Shown: positions 1-9,093 of the stretch, piece after piece
How the letters are laid out: every line of letters starts with the position of its first letter
Position numbering within the stretch: position 1 is the first letter of the stretch
Source of the DNA: Phaeobacter sp. QD34_24
GTDB taxonomy: Bacteria > Pseudomonadota > Alphaproteobacteria > Rhodobacterales > Rhodobacteraceae
Assembly (NCBI RefSeq): GCF_028890115.1
Contig: NZ_JARCJD010000015.1
Location: 1 to 64,000, forward strand
Direction of reading: 5' to 3'
DNA: 64,000 bases
Translations under genes and position numbers: made by a program
Notes under the pieces: generated by a model
What the model was told of the DNA's origin: nothing
The model's database searches: none
The model's input: the letters and a program-made list of their open reading frames with translations, nothing else

Positions 1-1
1 C

Positions 2-64
2 AGGTGCCCAAAGGTCTTCCTGTCAGCCATCGCACTCGCAGCGCTCGTCATTTACTGGCTATGA
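2..64 (+). CDS. possible C-terminal end of a small membrane protein (partial)
   Basis: Frame 2 from the window edge reads a short hydrophobic tail (about VFLSAIALAALVIYWL) and stops at a TGA at 62-64. That would fit the last membrane segment of a protein that starts upstream of the window. About 20 codons are visible, too few to name a family, and frame 1 is also open through to 162. No start or ribosome site can be judged. The 150 bases between this stop and the next gene hold nothing I recognise. Confidence 0.25.
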   Translation, partial: RCPKVFLSAIALAALVIYWL

Positions 65-212
65 GTCCTGACCCTAAGACCTTTGAACAACTGCTTTACG
101 GGACAGCGTCGGCCCTCAAGCGGTCAACAATGGTTTCGCAGTGGCGTATTGACGCCAAATAATAAACAATGGGTGATCCCGCCCAATGCATGAGCAGGAT
201 CAGGATGCGTTC

Positions 213-1832
213 TTATACGTCCAGCAGAATGTCGCCGTAGGATTCGCGCAGCTTGTTCTTCAGAACCTTTCCGGTGCCGCCCAGAGGCAGGTCATTGGTG
301 AAGACCACCTTGTCCGGAATCTGCCAGCTGGCCACCTTGCCCTCATAATGGGCCAGCAGCTCTTCCTCGCTGAGACTGTCGTCATCGCGCACCGCGATCA
401 CCACCGGGCGTTCATCCCATTTGGGATGCCGCGCCGCGATGGCCGCGGCCTGTGCGACCTTGGGGTGCGACATGGCGATGTCTTCCAGCTCCACCGTCGA
501 GATCCATTCGCCACCGGACTTGATGATGTCCTTGGAGCGGTCGCGGATGATCATGTAGCCATCGGCATCGATGGTGGCGACATCGCCGGTATCGAACCAG
601 CCATCCATGGTCAGCGCGCTGCTGTCATGGCCAAAGTAGGTATCGATGATCCAGTGACCGCGAATCTGCAATTCGCCCTGGGTCTCGCCATCCTCGGGCA
701 GGCGCTTGCCTGTTTCGTCGACGATGCGCAGCTCAACACCGTAAGGAGGGCGCCCCTGTCCTTCGCGGATCTTGCCCTTCTCCTCGATGGTCAGGTCATC
801 ATGCTTCTGCAGAAGGTTGTTGAGCGTACCCAGCGGGCTGGTCTCGGTCATGCCCCAGGCATGGATCAGCTCGACGCCATACTTGTCGCGGAAGGTGGGG
901 ATCATCACCGTCGGCAGGGCCGAGCCGCCGACCACCGTGCGTTTCAGGCTTTCCGCCTTGCTGCCGGTCTTGGCCAAAGCCTGCAACAGGCCCATCCAGA
1001 TGGTCGGCACGCCCAGCGCCAGGCTGACGCGCTCGCCGTCGATCAGCTTGACCAGGCTCTCGCCATCCAGGTTCGGCCCCGGCAGCACCAGCTTGGCCCC
1101 AACAGCCGCCGCGATATAGGGCACGCCCCAGGCATTGACGTGGAACATCGGCACCACTGCCATCACCGTATCACGGGCCGAGATCGCCAGCCCGTCCGGC
1201 TGGTTGCCACCCAATGAGTGCAGCACCGTGGTGCGGTGGGTGTATTGCACGCCCTTGGGGTTGCCGGTGGTACCGGAGGTGTAGCACAGGCTGGAAGGCG
1301 TGTTCTCGTCCAGCTCGGGCCAGCTGTTGTCATCGCCTTCGGCGGCCAACAATTCGTCGTAGAACAGGATACCCGGCACCGCCTCGGCGGCGGCCTCATC
1401 CCGCGGTCCCATCAGCACGATGTGCTTCAGCGTGGTCAGATGCTCTTTCAGCTTGCCCACCGCAGGCACGAAGGTGGCGTCGATGAACAGCACCTGATCG
1501 TCGGCGTGATTGATGATGTAGATCAGCTGTTCCGGCTTCAGGCGCGGGTTGATCGTGTGGCAGATCATGCCCCCCCCAGAGACGCCAAAGTAGATCTCAA
1601 GGTGGCGGCGGTTGTTCCAGGCGATGGTGCCGCAACGCTCCCCTTCCTTGATGCCAAGGCGTTTCAGGGCAGCCGACAGTTTGCGGGCGTTTGCCTCGAT
1701 CTCTCCCCAGTTGGAATGCACCACCTCGCCGGAGGTTTCCACCGAGGTCACGGTGGTGTTGCCGTGGTAGCGGCCCGCATGTTCGATCAGTGAGCTGATC
1801 GTCAGCGGTTTGTGCATCATCTTGCCAAGCAT
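213..1832 (-). CDS. dmdB: acyl-CoA synthetase, DmdB-type (methylmercaptopropionate-CoA ligase family)
   Basis: A 539-residue AMP-forming acyl-CoA ligase. The P-loop motif YTSGTTGNPKG lies near residue 184 and the C-terminal catalytic-lysine motif GGTGKVLKNK near 520. Length and N-terminus (MLGKMMHKPL) match, from memory, the Roseobacter DmdB enzymes that make 3-methylmercaptopropionyl-CoA in DMSP demethylation; other short or medium acids are possible substrates. I chose the ATG at 1832 because a GGAGGAG ribosome site sits 8 bases upstream. The longer reading begins with TTG inside that site. It follows the GMC dehydrogenase by 21 bases, so the two are probably co-transcribed. The ligase fold is certain; the DMSP role is inferred, since no dmdA, dmdC or dmdD lies nearby. 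Confidence 0.75.
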   Translation of the reverse strand: MLGKMMHKPLTISSLIEHAGRYHGNTTVTSVETSGEVVHSNWGEIEANARKLSAALKRLGIKEGERCGTIAWNNRRHLEIYFGVSGGGMICHTINPRLKPEQLIYIINHADDQVLFIDATFVPAVGKLKEHLTTLKHIVLMGPRDEAAAEAVPGILFYDELLAAEGDDNSWPELDENTPSSLCYTSGTTGNPKGVQYTHRTTVLHSLGGNQPDGLAISARDTVMAVVPMFHVNAWGVPYIAAAVGAKLVLPGPNLDGESLVKLIDGERVSLALGVPTIWMGLLQALAKTGSKAESLKRTVVGGSALPTVMIPTFRDKYGVELIHAWGMTETSPLGTLNNLLQKHDDLTIEEKGKIREGQGRPPYGVELRIVDETGKRLPEDGETQGELQIRGHWIIDTYFGHDSSALTMDGWFDTGDVATIDADGYMIIRDRSKDIIKSGGEWISTVELEDIAMSHPKVAQAAAIAARHPKWDERPVVIAVRDDDSLSEEELLAHYEGKVASWQIPDKVVFTNDLPLGGTGKVLKNKLRESYGDILLDV

Positions 1833-1853
1833 TTCGCTTTGCTCCTCCAAATA

Positions 1854-3476
1854 TCACTCAGCGGCCAGGGCCGCGCGGTTGCGGATCATGTCCGCGGCTT
1901 TCTCTGCGATCATGATGGTCGGCGCGTTGGTATTGCCGCCGATCAGCCGGGGCATGATCGAAGCATCCACAACACGCAGCCCCTCCATGCCACGCACTTT
2001 CAATTCCGGATCGACGACCGCCATTTCGTCCTGCCCCATCCTGCAGGTTCCCACCGGATGATAGATCGTATCCGACCGGGCGCGGATGTGCTGCTCCAAC
2101 GCTGCGTCATCCGGCTCTTCTTTGATGAATAGCTCCTTGTGGATGTAGCCCTGCAGGGGCGGTGTTTGCATGATCTGCCGGGTCTTGCGGATGCCCTTGA
2201 TCATCACCGCCAGATCCTCGGGGTCGGACAGGAACTGCGGATCGATCCGGGGCGGCGCCAGGGGATCCCCCGAGGTCAGCCCCACAGAGCCGCGCGATTT
2301 CGGACGCAGCACACAGATGTGACAGCTGAAGCCATGGCCCATGTGCAGCCTGCGCGCGTGATCGTCGACGATGGAAATGACGAAATGCAGCTGCACATCG
2401 GCGCGCTCCTGCGAAGGGTCGGTTTTTAGAAACGCCGCCCCTTCGGCAAAGGGGGTCGCCAGCATGCCCTTGCCGGTCTTGCGCCAGTCATTGATGTGTT
2501 TCAAGAGGTTGACACTGCCGGGCAGCGAGATCCCGAAATTGTCCCGGTCCTTGCTTTTGTAGGCGAGGGTGAAATCGAGGTGGTCCTGCAGGTTCTGCCC
2601 GACACCCGGCAATTCATGCACCATGCCAATGCCATGCGGGGTGATGTCCTCGGGGCGCCCCACGCCCGACAGTTGCAGCAGTTGCGGCGAGTTGAAGGCG
2701 CCACCGCACAAGATCACCTCGCGCCGGGCATTCACTGTCTCGTCCTGCCCCCCCTTGCGGTAGGCCACACCGGTAGCGCGCTTGCCCTGGAACAGAACCT
2801 TGGTGGCATGGGCGCCGGTGATCACCGTGAGGTTACTGCGCTCCATCACCGGATGCAGATATGCGGCGGCAGCCGAGCAACGTTCGCCGTTCTTCGTCGC
2901 CTCGTGGAACTGGGTCACCTGGTACAGGCCGATCCCCTCGTTGTCGCCGGAATTGAAATCCTCGACCTCGCGGATCTGCAGCGCCTTGCCTGCCTCGACA
3001 AAGGCGCGGCTGATGGGACGCGGCGATTTCTGGTCGCTGACCTGCAGGGGGCCGCTGCCCCCATGGGCATCATCCGCGCCACGTTCGTTGTTCTCGGCGC
3101 GCTGGAAATAGGGCAGCACGTTCTGCCAGGCCCAGCCGGGACAGCCAAGCGACGCCCATTCGTCGTAATCCCCTGCATGACCCCGAATATAGAGCATGGC
3201 ATTGATCGCGCTGGAGCCACCCAGGGCCTTGCCGCGCGGCTGGTAGCCCTTGCGCCCGTTCAATCCCGGCTGCGGTACGGTCTCATACGCCCAGTTGTTG
3301 ATCTTGGGCCGCCCCGGCAGCATGGCAACCACCGCTGCAGGCGCGCGCACCAGGATGCTGTCGCCGCGCCCGCCCGCCTCCAGCAGGCAGACACTGATAT
3401 TCGGATCTTCGCTCAGCCGTGAGGCCAGCGTCGATCCCGCCGATCCCCCTCCAACAATGACGTAATCAAATTGCAT
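1854..3476 (-). CDS. GMC-family FAD-dependent alcohol/choline dehydrogenase-like oxidoreductase
   Basis: A 540-residue GMC oxidoreductase. The N-terminus carries the FAD dinucleotide motif [10 protein letters not shown]. Near residue 80 is the family signature region ([14 protein letters not shown]), and near the C-terminus are the catalytic pair, His in [11 protein letters not shown] (about 473) and Asn in GGNTNAPT (about 517). Such enzymes oxidise primary alcohols such as choline or aliphatic alcohols to aldehydes. There is no betaine-aldehyde dehydrogenase nearby, so the substrate is unknown and the name choline dehydrogenase would be a guess. The ATG at 3476 is preferred over an upstream TTG because GGGAGGGG precedes it. 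The next gene is the CoA ligase, suggesting alcohol oxidation followed by acid activation. Confidence 0.85.
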   Translation of the reverse strand: MQFDYVIVGGGSAGSTLASRLSEDPNISVCLLEAGGRGDSILVRAPAAVVAMLPGRPKINNWAYETVPQPGLNGRKGYQPRGKALGGSSAINAMLYIRGHAGDYDEWASLGCPGWAWQNVLPYFQRAENNERGADDAHGGSGPLQVSDQKSPRPISRAFVEAGKALQIREVEDFNSGDNEGIGLYQVTQFHEATKNGERCSAAAAYLHPVMERSNLTVITGAHATKVLFQGKRATGVAYRKGGQDETVNARREVILCGGAFNSPQLLQLSGVGRPEDITPHGIGMVHELPGVGQNLQDHLDFTLAYKSKDRDNFGISLPGSVNLLKHINDWRKTGKGMLATPFAEGAAFLKTDPSQERADVQLHFVISIVDDHARRLHMGHGFSCHICVLRPKSRGSVGLTSGDPLAPPRIDPQFLSDPEDLAVMIKGIRKTRQIMQTPPLQGYIHKELFIKEEPDDAALEQHIRARSDTIYHPVGTCRMGQDEMAVVDPELKVRGMEGLRVVDASIMPRLIGGNTNAPTIMIAEKAADMIRNRAALAAE

Positions 3477-3526
3477 CGCTTCCCCTCCCAAGGCTGCGTC
3501 TGTTCCAAGCTGAGCGCAGGAGGGGG

Positions 3527-3569
3527 GCCCTGTCCATCATTTCTTCGCGTAAGACAGTCCGGACAGGGC
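3527..3569. promoter_or_regulatory. inverted repeat in the leader of the dehydrogenase/CoA-ligase pair
   Basis: GCCCTGTCC (3527-3535) and GGACAGGGC (3561-3569) form a perfect 9-bp inverted repeat with a 25-base loop. It lies between the lyase stop and the dehydrogenase start, just upstream of the dehydrogenase ribosome site. No T-run follows the stem on the minus strand. It could be an operator, an mRNA-stability stem or an attenuator. Confidence 0.4.
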
Positions 3570-3586
3570 GTTGAGGGCTGGCTTCC

Positions 3587-4480
3587 CTATCCTTCTTCGC
3601 GCGCGCCGGTCACCGGGCGAGCCGATGTGGCATAGCGCTCTGAGGCCTCATAGTAGTCGTCAAATCCGATCCGGCGGCGCAGCTCCATGAAATCCATCAG
3701 GTTGCTGCGCGGCTGGCCCGCCTTCATCTCTGCCAGCGTCTGCACCATCGCCTGCATGGCCGAGGCCATCAGCGACAGCGGATAGGCGGCAATGCGATAG
3801 CCGATCTCCTGCAAGGCTTCGGGCGGCAGGTCAGGGGTTTCGCCGCCCTCGACAGTATTGGCCATGTTGGGCGCATCCGTGGCGGCGCAGACCTCGCGCA
3901 TCTCCGCTTCCGATCGGGGGGCCTCGACAAAGATGATGTCGGCACCCAGCTCGCGGAACTTCTGTGCGCGGGTCAGCGCCTCACCCAGCCCGTGGTCATG
4001 GCGGGCATCGGTGCGCGCCAGGATCAGGATGTCCTGGCCTTCATTGCGCGCATCCACCGCGGCGCGGATGCGGTCAAAGGCTTCCTCCCGGCCCACCACG
4101 GCCTTGCCCGGCGTATGGCCGCAGCGTTTGGGCGCCAGCTGGTCCTCGATCATCACCGCAGCGCAGCCCGCATTCGCCATGCCCTGCACGGTGCGGCGCA
4201 CGTTCATCGCATTGCCATAGCCGGTGTCACCATCGGCAATCAGCGGCATGGTGATGGCTCCGGCGATATTGCGGGCCTGATCCAGCACCTCACCATAGCT
4301 CATCAGACCCAGATCGGGCGCGCCGATACGCGCGGCGGAGGCTCCAAAGCCGGTCATGAAGGTCAGGTCGAACCCGGCCTGCTCGATCAGCTTGGCCGAA
4401 AGCGCATCATAGGCGCAGGGCATGGTGTGCAGGCGGGGTTGCGCCAGAAGGGCGCGCAGTTTGTCGGCAGGGGTCGTCAT
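3587..4480 (-). CDS. isocitrate lyase / PEP mutase superfamily C-C lyase
   Basis: A 297-residue alpha/beta-barrel enzyme of the isocitrate lyase/PEP mutase family. It has the Mg-binding stretch ADGDTGYGN (about 82-90) and the lyase active-site loop PKRCGH, with the catalytic Cys near 120. That Cys loop argues for a C-C lyase (2-methylisocitrate, dimethylmalate or oxaloacetate type) rather than a phosphonomutase. True isocitrate lyases are longer. The ATG at 4480 is 5 bases after the TRAP large-subunit stop, so it is translated as the last gene of the transporter operon. It probably cleaves a hydroxy-dicarboxylate or 2-oxo acid derived from the imported substrate. The exact substrate cannot be read. 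Confidence 0.75.
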   Translation of the reverse strand: MTTPADKLRALLAQPRLHTMPCAYDALSAKLIEQAGFDLTFMTGFGASAARIGAPDLGLMSYGEVLDQARNIAGAITMPLIADGDTGYGNAMNVRRTVQGMANAGCAAVMIEDQLAPKRCGHTPGKAVVGREEAFDRIRAAVDARNEGQDILILARTDARHDHGLGEALTRAQKFRELGADIIFVEAPRSEAEMREVCAATDAPNMANTVEGGETPDLPPEALQEIGYRIAAYPLSLMASAMQAMVQTLAEMKAGQPRSNLMDFMELRRRIGFDDYYEASERYATSARPVTGAREEG

Positions 4481-4485
4481 GTCGC

Positions 4486-5757
4486 TCACAGTTTGAAGGG
4501 AATATAGAGGGCAAGATCCGGCATCAGATAGAGCAGGATCACGCATAGGAACATCAGCAGAAGGAAGGGAATGGCGCCGCGCGCCACATCTCCAAGCGTG
4601 GCCCGCGCCACCGCCTGGATCACGTAGAGGTTCAGACCCACGGGCGGAGTGATCAGGGCCGCTTCGACCATGACCACCATGAAGACGCCGAACCAGATCG
4701 GATCAAAGCCCAGCGCCATGGCCGCGGGCAGTAGCACCGGCGTCATGATCAGCACCATCGACAGTGCCTCCAGCACCAGCCCCATGACCACCAGGATCGC
4801 AGCGACAAGCAGCACGAACATCACCGGGCTGGAGACCGCATCCGAGATGAAACCACTGATCTCCTGCGGGATGCGATAAAGGGTGATCGCCTTGCCGAAG
4901 ACCTTGGCCCCCGCGATGATCAGCAGGATGGCAACGGTGGTGGCCATGCTGTCCATCGCCGCCTCCCAGAAGGCCTTCCAGGTCAGGGTGCGCAGGATGA
5001 CGGCGGTGATCACAACGGCAAAGGCAAATCCAATGGCGGCGGCTTCGGTCGGAGTGAAGGCGCCGGAATAGATCCCCGCCACAACAACGGCCGCAAGCGC
5101 CATCGAGGGCAGCGCACGCAGGCTGGCGGCGCGGCGCTCGGCTCCGCTGGCTTTTTCACTGCGACCCATGCCCTTCATCGAGGCGTAAATCATCGAATAG
5201 CCGGAAAAGAGCACCAGGAGCGCAAGACCGGGGCCAACACCCGCAAGGAACAGCGCGATCACCGATTCCTCGGTGACAAAGCCGTAGACGATCATCGGGA
5301 TCGAGGGCGGGATCAGGATGCCCAGCGTGCCCCCCGCAGCCAGCAGCCCGTAGACAAAGCGCTTCTCGTAGCCGCGGTTGATCATCTCGGGGATGGCCAC
5401 GGTACCGATGGTGGCGGCCGTCGCCACAGAGGAGCCGGAAATCGCCGCGAACAGTCCGCAGGAAATTACCGTCGCCACCGCAAGCCCGCCGGGCCAATGC
5501 CCGACCCAGGCCTGCACCGCCGCGTATAGGTCACGGCCAACGCCGCCTTTCAGCAGCACGTTGGACATCAACAGGAACAGGGGCACCGCGAGCAGAATGA
5601 ACCCGTCCAGCGTAGACAAAACCGCCTGCGGTGCCATCAGCGGAGAAAAACCGCCAAAGATCAGCAACGACAGGCCAAGCCCGCCCAGGGCAAAGGCCAC
5701 CGGCACACCGATCAGCAGCAGACCGAACAGGGCGATAAGAATCAGGAAAACGGTCAT
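4486..5757 (-). CDS. dctM: TRAP transporter large permease subunit (DctM family)
   Basis: A 423-residue, almost wholly hydrophobic protein with about 12 membrane segments, typical length for DctM. It is the ion-coupled translocation subunit of a tripartite periplasmic transporter for organic anions. Signatures include the family-typical PPSIPMIVYG loop in the first half and ITPPVGLNLYVI near the C-terminus. Its ATG overlaps the DctQ stop (ATGA), so the two subunits are translationally coupled. It works with the DctQ and DctP genes upstream. Specificity is set by DctP and is not evident from this subunit. Confidence 0.93.
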   Translation of the reverse strand: MTVFLILIALFGLLLIGVPVAFALGGLGLSLLIFGGFSPLMAPQAVLSTLDGFILLAVPLFLLMSNVLLKGGVGRDLYAAVQAWVGHWPGGLAVATVISCGLFAAISGSSVATAATIGTVAIPEMINRGYEKRFVYGLLAAGGTLGILIPPSIPMIVYGFVTEESVIALFLAGVGPGLALLVLFSGYSMIYASMKGMGRSEKASGAERRAASLRALPSMALAAVVVAGIYSGAFTPTEAAAIGFAFAVVITAVILRTLTWKAFWEAAMDSMATTVAILLIIAGAKVFGKAITLYRIPQEISGFISDAVSSPVMFVLLVAAILVVMGLVLEALSMVLIMTPVLLPAAMALGFDPIWFGVFMVVMVEAALITPPVGLNLYVIQAVARATLGDVARGAIPFLLLMFLCVILLYLMPDLALYIPFKL

Positions 5758-6251
5758 CAGTCGTGCTCTCCCTCAGCCACGATCTGCCCCTGCAGGGCGC
5801 GAAGGGTCTCGATCACGGCCTGGATCAACAGGATGGCAAATCCGAAGGGCAGCGACAGTTCCACAAACCACATAGGCATATCCAGCATGGTGCCGGTGGT
5901 GCGGCCACGGACAAAGCTGTCATGGAAGATCTCGTAGCCGTAAAACAGCAAGATGGCCGAGAAGACAGCGACCGCGGCCATGGCAAAGACATCCGCCGCC
6001 AGCCGAGGCCCGCGCGGCAGGTTGGCGATCACGGCGGTGATGCGGATATGGCGCCGCTCCCGCAGGCACCAGGGCGCTGCGATCAGTGATCCCCAGATCA
6101 GGCAGAACTGGCTCAGCTCCGCTGCCCAGATGGTGGGCCGCACAAAGAAATAGCGGGCCAGCACCTCATAGGTGAGCATGATCCCGGAAAGAACGAAAAG
6201 CGCCGCCGCCACAAGGGCCAGCGCGGTCACGAACCTGGCAAAAACGTCCAT
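5757..6251 (-). CDS. dctQ: TRAP transporter small permease subunit (DctQ family)
   Basis: A 164-residue membrane protein with four hydrophobic segments, the usual DctQ topology. The typical EL.QF.LIWGSLIAAP stretch is followed by the arginine-rich loop RERRHIRI. The ATG at 6251 is preferred over one at 6290, because the latter lies inside a perfect hairpin between dctP and dctQ that would hide the ribosome site. It overlaps dctM by four bases. Together DctQ and DctM form the inner-membrane half of the transporter fed by the DctP protein. Confidence 0.9.
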   Translation of the reverse strand: MDVFARFVTALALVAAALFVLSGIMLTYEVLARYFFVRPTIWAAELSQFCLIWGSLIAAPWCLRERRHIRITAVIANLPRGPRLAADVFAMAAVAVFSAILLFYGYEIFHDSFVRGRTTGTMLDMPMWFVELSLPFGFAILLIQAVIETLRALQGQIVAEGEHD

Positions 6252-6273
6252 GGAATGTCCCGAAGAATAGAAG

Positions 6274-6305
6274 CGGACCAGCCCCCGCATTCAAGGGCTG
6301 GTCCG
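6274..6305 (-). terminator. dctP-dctQ intercistronic stem-loop (attenuator or 3'-end stabiliser)
   Basis: A perfect 11-bp inverted repeat, CGGACCAGCCC (6274-6284) and GGGCTGGTCCG (6295-6305), with a 10-base loop. It sits 12 bases after the dctP stop and 22 before the dctQ start. On the minus strand it is followed by a pyrimidine-rich run without a strong T-tract. Such hairpins commonly protect or partly terminate the binding-protein message, so the soluble receptor is made in excess of the membrane subunits. Confidence 0.65.
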
Positions 6306-6317
6306 GGATGGTCAGGT

Positions 6318-7307
6318 TCAGAAGTTTTCGGCAGCAGACAGGATCTGCGCGCCCAGCTCTCCGGCCTTGGCGCGGAAACCGTCATAGACGGGGGCTGCAG
6401 CGGCCTTCCAGGCGGCGATTTCTTCATCCGTGGGCGTGTAGATGGTCATGCCCGCCTTTTCCGCTTCGGCATAGGCGGCAGCTTCGATCGCGGACATCTC
6501 GTCCCGCACGGAAATCTCGGCCTTGCGCGCGGCATCCGCCATGATCTTCTGATGCTCTGCCGACAGGCCATTCCACCAGTCGGTATTGGCCACGACGAGG
6601 AATTCGATATCGGCGTGGTTGGTGACGGTGATGGTGTCCATGACCTCCCACAGTTTGCGCGATTTCACACCCGATACGCCGGTCATGCCGATGTCGACGG
6701 TGCCACGCTGGTAGGCGAGATACTGCTCGGACCCCGAGATCAGGGTCGGCGCACCACCGGTTGCAGTCACGAAGTCACCCAGCGTCTTACCAAAGACACG
6801 GGCCTTCTTGCCTTCCATGTCGGTCGGTGTCTTCACCGGGCCACCCTGCGACAGCATGATCGCACCGCCATAGGCCTGCCACCACAGAACCGTCGCACCT
6901 GTGTCGGCGATGGCGGCATCGATCGGCGCGCGCACCGGGCTGCCGGGCTCAACCGCCTTGCGGACCTTGTCCTCGGAGTTGAACAGGAACGGCATGTAGA
7001 AGACATCCACCGCCGGGATATCGCCCACATAACGCGTCAGCGAGGCGACGCCCATCTCGATGGCGCCCGATCCCACGGCGGCGGGCACTTCCTTGTCCTT
7101 GTACAGCTGCGCCGAGTCGTAGATCTCAACCGCGATATCCCCGCCCGAGGCTTTCTCCACCTCTTCCTTGAACATCAGAAGGTTCTGGCCAAGGTGGCTT
7201 TTGAGCGGCAGCTGCAAAGAGATACGGGCCGTCACATCAGCCGCAAAGGCGGGCAGTGCAGTGCACAGCGCCAGCGCGGCGCCTGTCAGCGTCGAAGTCA
7301 GTTTCAT
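6318..7307 (-). CDS. dctP: TRAP transporter solute-binding protein (DctP family)
   Basis: A 329-residue periplasmic binding protein. Residues 1-22 form a Sec signal peptide ending in ALPAFA. The mature protein has the DctP fold signatures, including the ligand-contact region GKKARVFGKTLGDF near 170, whose Arg normally salt-bridges a carboxylate of the ligand. The ATG at 7307 is supported by GGGAGG 9 bases upstream. It leads an operon dctP-dctQ-dctM-lyase. The likely ligand is a carboxylated small molecule; ectoine, keto acids and other acids all use this family, so I do not assign one. Confidence 0.92.
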   Translation of the reverse strand: MKLTSTLTGAALALCTALPAFAADVTARISLQLPLKSHLGQNLLMFKEEVEKASGGDIAVEIYDSAQLYKDKEVPAAVGSGAIEMGVASLTRYVGDIPAVDVFYMPFLFNSEDKVRKAVEPGSPVRAPIDAAIADTGATVLWWQAYGGAIMLSQGGPVKTPTDMEGKKARVFGKTLGDFVTATGGAPTLISGSEQYLAYQRGTVDIGMTGVSGVKSRKLWEVMDTITVTNHADIEFLVVANTDWWNGLSAEHQKIMADAARKAEISVRDEMSAIEAAAYAEAEKAGMTIYTPTDEEIAAWKAAAAPVYDGFRAKAGELGAQILSAAENF

Positions 7308-7614
7308 AAGTTTTCCTCCCTTAATAAAATCATGTTCCATCAAGGGCTTACCCCTGGTCAAGGGAAATGGCAGCAACAATATGAGTGCGCTATTCGAACC
7401 CGGTAATCTGTATGTAATTCAAATGTTTATGGATTTATGAGCCGCGAAAAAAGATCGCTGTCGGCCCTTGGGTCTTCCCGGCTTTGGCAAAGATCCAGCA
7501 GCAGAATCGACTGAATGCGCCCCTGCGCCGCGCCTGAGGCGCGGCGCAGGGCCCAACGGGAGAGGATCATCCAACGGATGGTCTGATCCGGGCGGGAGAG
7601 CCCCGGCCCGGGCT
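7308..7614. other. intergenic region between transaminase 3' end and dctP
   Basis: About 307 bases without a gene. The half nearest dctP is AT-rich and should carry the dctP promoter; CCCTTGA occurs twice on the minus strand as a possible regulator half-site, but no convincing -35/-10 pair stands out. The other half holds two hairpins: AGAGCCC/GGGCTCT (7597-7616), which overlaps the transaminase stop, and the strong palindrome at 7521-7551. No small open frame with a ribosome site was found. Confidence 0.5.
7521..7551. repeat. GC-rich 14-bp palindrome, REP-like, downstream of the transaminase
   Basis: CCCTGCGCCGCGCC (7521-7534), a TGA loop and its exact complement (7538-7551) make a 14-bp perfect stem. 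There is no T-run on either side, so it is not a classical intrinsic terminator. Its core GCGCCGCGC/GCGCGGCGC recurs in the palindrome at 32945-32983, suggesting a dispersed intergenic palindrome family. Confidence 0.5.
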
Positions 7615-8988
7615 CTATCCCAACACGGCCTTCACGGCCCGGGCGGTGGCAGCGACCACTGTGTCGGCCTCCGCGCGGCTCAGGCAGAAGGGTGGCGCGA
7701 AGCCCAGGATATCACCCTGCGGCATGGCGCGGGCAATGACCTTGTCCTGCTCCAACAGCTTGGCCGCGATCTGCGGACCGATCTTGTCGGCGGCGTCAAA
7801 GAAGCTGCGGCTGCCGCGATCCTTCACGAACTCCACCGCGCACAGCATGCCCTCACCGCGAATGTCGCCCACCTGGGCATGATCGCCCAGCGCATCCTTC
7901 ATCGACTGATTGAGATAAGCGCCCACGCTGCCTGCATTCTCCACCAGGTTCAGCTCATCGATCAGCTTGAGGTTGGCCACCCCCGCCGCAGCGCCGATGG
8001 GGTGGGCGGAATAGGTCCAGCCATGGCCGATGGGGCCGTTTTCATCGGTGCCCTGCTCCAGCACCTTCCAGACCTTGTCAGACACGATCGAGCCTGACAG
8101 CGGCGCATAGGCCGAGGTCAGCCCCTTGGCGATGGTGATGATATCCGCCTCGATCCCGTAGTGATCACTGCCGAACATGGTGCCGAGACGGCCAAATCCG
8201 GTGACCACCTCGTCGGCGACCAAGAGGATGTCGTGCTTCTTCAGCACGCCCTGGATCGCCTGCCAGTATCCGGCCGGGGGCGGCACGATGCCCCCCGTTC
8301 CCAGCACCGGCTCGCCGATGAAGGCCGCGATGGTGTCGGCGCCTTCGCGCTCGATCAGCGCCTCCAGCTCGGCGACGCAATGGGCGACGAACTGTTCCTC
8401 GGACTGGCTCTGATCCGCGCGGCGGAAATAGTAGGGCGCCTCGGTGTGCACCACCTGCGCCAGCGGCAGATCGAATTTCTTGTGAAACAGCTCCAGCCCC
8501 GTCAGCGATCCCGTCACCAGCCCCGAACCATGATAGCCCCGCCAGCGCGAGATGATCTTCTTCTTCTCGGGCCGACCCAGGATGTTGTTGTAATACCAGA
8601 TCAGCTTGACGTTGGTTTCATTGGCGTCCGAACCACCAAGGCCGAAATAGACCTTGGACATATTGGCGGGCGCACGGTCCAGGATCATCTTCGACAGGGT
8701 GATCGACGCCTCGGTGCCATGGCCGACGTAGGAATGGTAATAGGCCAGCTCCCGCGCCTGTTCACCGATGGCCTCGGCGATCTCCTGGCGGCCATAGCCG
8801 ACGTTCACACAGTAGAGCCCGGCAAAGGCATCCAGCAGCTTGGTGCCATCGCGATCCTCGATATGGACGCCGCTGGCGGTCTTGATCACGCGGGTCGGGC
8901 TTTCGCCACGCGCGTGCTGCGCCAGATGGGTGGAGGGGTGAAAGAAATTGTCGCGGTCCCACTGGTCCAGTTGGTCGTTCTTCAGCAT
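7615..8988 (-). CDS. class III PLP aminotransferase (omega-transaminase)
   Basis: A 457-residue fold-type I, class III aminotransferase. The PLP lysine is K288 in ITIAKGLTSAY; the preceding VADEVVTGFGR stretch holds the Asp that contacts the pyridine nitrogen. From memory it closely resembles the structurally characterised omega-transaminase of Ruegeria sp. TM1040 (PDB 3FCR). Family members move a terminal amino group of diamines, omega-amino acids or taurine-like compounds to pyruvate. It is transcribed in the same direction as, and 105 bases after, an Lrp regulator, and opposite a DoeA-like hydrolase and an ArgE-like deacylase. By analogy with DoeD it may transaminate the freed diamino acid. 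The enzyme class is clear; the substrate is inferred. Confidence 0.9.
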   Translation of the reverse strand: MLKNDQLDQWDRDNFFHPSTHLAQHARGESPTRVIKTASGVHIEDRDGTKLLDAFAGLYCVNVGYGRQEIAEAIGEQARELAYYHSYVGHGTEASITLSKMILDRAPANMSKVYFGLGGSDANETNVKLIWYYNNILGRPEKKKIISRWRGYHGSGLVTGSLTGLELFHKKFDLPLAQVVHTEAPYYFRRADQSQSEEQFVAHCVAELEALIEREGADTIAAFIGEPVLGTGGIVPPPAGYWQAIQGVLKKHDILLVADEVVTGFGRLGTMFGSDHYGIEADIITIAKGLTSAYAPLSGSIVSDKVWKVLEQGTDENGPIGHGWTYSAHPIGAAAGVANLKLIDELNLVENAGSVGAYLNQSMKDALGDHAQVGDIRGEGMLCAVEFVKDRGSRSFFDAADKIGPQIAAKLLEQDKVIARAMPQGDILGFAPPFCLSRAEADTVVAATARAVKAVLG

Positions 8989-9093
8989 GTCATGTCCTTG
9001 ATCGGCAGCCCAATACGTCAGGCTGCACTTTCTAGGCTCTTGCCAGAAACGGGAACTGATCTTCAGCAGGATGGCAGAAAAATCTCTGCCGGA

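Noticed and set aside
7388-7410. GGGTTCGAAT on the minus strand, resembling a tRNA T-loop.
   Set aside because: The flanking bases do not pair as a T-stem and there is no acceptor stem or anticodon arm within 80 bases.
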